Below are positions 62,495 through 64,000 of a stretch of 64,000 bases of DNA, one piece after another. The stretch's first letter is position 1. Each line of letters opens with the position of its first letter. The notes under the pieces were generated by a model, which had not been told where the DNA came from, did not search any database, and worked only from the letters and a program-made list of their open reading frames with translations. The stretch is taken from positions 1-64,000 of the forward strand of contig JAJECX010000026.1 of NCBI GenBank assembly GCA_022821805.1, read 5' to 3'. Source of the DNA: Anaerolineae bacterium. GTDB lineage: Bacteria; Chloroflexota; Anaerolineae; Aggregatilineales; Phototrophicaceae. The translations under genes were made by a program, and so were the position numbers.

Positions 62495-63736
62495 ATGAAG
62501 AAACTTGTACTTTGTTTCATGGTCGTACTGGCGCTGCTGCCCGGCGTCAGCATGGCGCAGGATGTAGTGCTGGAATTTCAGCAATGGTGGGAGCCGGAAT
62601 TGCCGGAAGGATCATTCCGCGCGATTTTGGACGATTTTGAAGCGGCCAACCCGGGCATCAAGGTTGAGACGATCAGCGGACCCTATCTGACCACGAAGGA
62701 CCAGATCATTGCGAGCGCGGCCACCGGCACAATGGCTGATGTCGTCGGCTTGGATGGCGCCTGGGTCAATGTGCTGTGGAAGCAGGGCGCGCTGCATAGC
62801 CTGACGCAAGCGATGGCCGACGCAATGTACGATGACAGCGAGTTGGCGGCGCAGATTCAGCTCGCCGGCGAGACCTATATGATCCCCATCGCCAACTTCA
62901 TCTATCCGGTCTTCGTCAACCTGGACATGCTGGCAGCAGCCGGCATTGATCCGCCGTCGACGCGCGCCGAATTCGCTGCTGCAGCCGAAGCATTAACTGA
63001 CCCCGACAACAACGTATACGGCTGGGCGCAACCGTTATCGCTGGAGCAGCCGAACGGCATCCAGAACGACACCATGTCCTGGCTCTGGGCTACCGGCGGC
63101 AGCATGCTCGATGATATGGGGCAGCCAAACCTGGTCGACAATATGCAGCTGGCCGACACCATGGCCTACATCAAGAGCCTGCACGACGCGGGCGTGGTCG
63201 CGCCGGGCGCCTTCGCGATGAAGGAAAATGAGAAGGTCGAAGAATTCGTGAACGAGCGCGTCGCCATGATTATCAACACGCTTGCTCACTTCACGCTGAT
63301 CCGCGAGCGGAATCCGGATTTGAACTTCGATATCACTGCGCTACCGGCAGCGGAAGGTTACGATGGTCCGCGTGGTTTGCCTTACGCCTCTTGGGGCATC
63401 GGCATCTCGGCGCATACTGTGCATAAAGCCGAAGCTTGGAAGTTGATCGACTATTTGACCAGCGTCGAAGGCAATACGAAGCTGACTTCGATTGCGAATG
63501 CCTTCCCGGGCAACGTCAACGCGACGCCGGACTTCATTCAGACCGATCAACTTTTCATGACCGCCTTTGAGATCTTCCAGGAAGGCTACCTCGCGAATGA
63601 ATTCACCGGGCTGCCGGCGGCGGAAGAGTTGATGCGCCGCTTTGATGAACCCTTCCAGCTTTATCTGGAAGGCGAAATGAGTCTGGAAGACTTCCTGGAT
63701 GAAGCGCAAGCCGAGTGGGAAGACATTTTCGCATAG
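62495..63736 (+). CDS. sugar ABC transporter substrate-binding protein
   Basis: This 413-residue family 1 solute-binding protein has a signal peptide (about 1-21, ending SMAQ). The mature domain begins VVLEFQQWWEPELPEG and includes ANPGIKVETISGPYLTTKDQIIASAATGTMADVVGLDGAWV, typical of oligosaccharide binders. It lies upstream of a permease gene and should capture a sugar, whose identity cannot be inferred. TAAGGAGA precedes the ATG. A hairpin separates it from the permease, likely lowering downstream expression. Confidence 0.92.
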   Translation: MKKLVLCFMVVLALLPGVSMAQDVVLEFQQWWEPELPEGSFRAILDDFEAANPGIKVETISGPYLTTKDQIIASAATGTMADVVGLDGAWVNVLWKQGALHSLTQAMADAMYDDSELAAQIQLAGETYMIPIANFIYPVFVNLDMLAAAGIDPPSTRAEFAAAAEALTDPDNNVYGWAQPLSLEQPNGIQNDTMSWLWATGGSMLDDMGQPNLVDNMQLADTMAYIKSLHDAGVVAPGAFAMKENEKVEEFVNERVAMIINTLAHFTLIRERNPDLNFDITALPAAEGYDGPRGLPYASWGIGISAHTVHKAEAWKLIDYLTSVEGNTKLTSIANAFPGNVNATPDFIQTDQLFMTAFEIFQEGYLANEFTGLPAAEELMRRFDEPFQLYLEGEMSLEDFLDEAQAEWEDIFA

Positions 63737-63770
63737 CTTTCCACCGAGCGTGATTCCTTAGTTTCCTGCA

Positions 63771-63805
63771 CTGAGGCGGCCGGCGAAGGTTGCTGGTCGC
63801 CTCAG
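63771..63805 (+). terminator. intercistronic hairpin after the binding-protein gene
   Basis: Perfect arms CTGAGGCG (63771-63778) and CGCCTCAG (63798-63805) extend inward to about 14 pairs with two G-T pairs. No T-run follows. Such hairpins between binding-protein and permease genes often stabilise or attenuate the message. Confidence 0.65.
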
Positions 63806-63821
63806 GAAGTGCGGAGTCGCT

Positions 63822-64000
63822 ATGGTAGCTGGCACAGCAGGCGAGACCCAGGAACCCGCGAGTTTCATGCGGGAGCATACCAAGCGCAAGTTCTTACCTT
63901 ACGCCTACCTATCGCCGACACTTCTCTTGCTGGCGGTTTTGACCGTCGTACCGATTGTGACGGTTTTCCTCTATTCTTTATTTGATAACGTCATAGTGAA
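63822..64000 (+). CDS. sugar ABC transporter permease (N-terminal part, cut by window end)
   Basis: The frame from ATG 63822 is open to the last base (about 59 codons): a polar N-terminus of about 28 residues (EHTKRKFLPYAYLSPTLLLL) then the first transmembrane helix (LLLLAVLTVVPIVTVFLYSLFD). This is typical of MalF/UgpA-type permeases (family 1 sugar transporters). The rest of the gene lies outside the window. Confidence 0.85.
   Translation, partial: MVAGTAGETQEPASFMREHTKRKFLPYAYLSPTLLLLAVLTVVPIVTVFLYSLFDNVIV

Overview
This is a 64 kb stretch of ordinary bacterial chromosome, moderately GC-rich and densely coded. It most likely comes from a Chloroflexota bacterium of the Anaerolineae type. 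The evidence is indirect: exported proteins with Pro/Thr-rich linkers joined to LysM, SH3b and CARDB domains, a topoisomerase I with an extra N-terminal zinc motif, a valS gene under a T-box leader, and short dispersed intergenic repeats ending in 'cgcccctacgg'. There is no rRNA, CRISPR array, integrase or insertion sequence. Two tRNA genes are present, tRNA-Arg(CCG) and tRNA-Thr(CGT).

Layout. 0.3-2.7 kb: aldose epimerase and a Gfo/Idh oxidoreductase. 2.7-3.3 kb: repeat-rich gap and tRNA-Arg. 3.6-7.4 kb: a lipoprotein, a decayed M23 peptidase and a Peripla_BP-SH3b-CARDB surface protein. 7.5-8.9 kb: MBL hydrolase and greA. 9-15.3 kb, minus strand: dprA, manC, topA and a two-TM protein. 15.4-18.1 kb: the ffh-rpsP-khpA-rimM operon with a good promoter. 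18.4-29.3 kb, minus strand: MFS transporter, phosphatase-superfamily enzyme, MBL hydrolase, murJ, C39-TPR protein, ruvX, baseplate-J-like membrane protein and alaS. 29.5-36 kb: tyrS and a two-subunit CoA-transferase-like enzyme whose subunits are separated by a peptide-binding protein, secG and an S41 protease. 36-40 kb: TPP riboswitch and thiamine ABC importer thiBPQ. 40-44.5 kb: purH facing yajC-secD-secF. 44.6-53.7 kb: an envelope locus (CARDB-like exported protein, membrane protein, GT-C glycosyltransferase, six-LysM glycosidase-like protein and two LysM paralogues). 53.8-57 kb: valS with its T-box, and tRNA-Thr. 57-62 kb: mutL, a Ser/Thr kinase, dgt and a SAM hydroxide adenosyltransferase. 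62.5-64 kb: the start of a sugar ABC transporter operon, cut by the window end.

How the genes fit together. Most of the window is housekeeping: protein targeting and export (ffh, secD, secF, yajC, secG), translation (alaS, tyrS, valS, rpsP, rimM), DNA topology, uptake, repair and dNTP control (topA, dprA, mutL, ruvX, dgt) and wall precursor flipping (murJ). Nutrient capture is represented by thiamine, sugar, peptide and possibly amino-acid-type binding proteins. The least ordinary content is the set of surface proteins with wall- or glycan-binding domains. The 44.6-53.7 kb locus is the best candidate for an undescribed envelope system. Other points of interest are a CoA-transferase-like pair apparently lacking the family catalytic glutamate, a MutL without the usual endonuclease motif, and an M23 pseudogene whose lesions can be read base by base.
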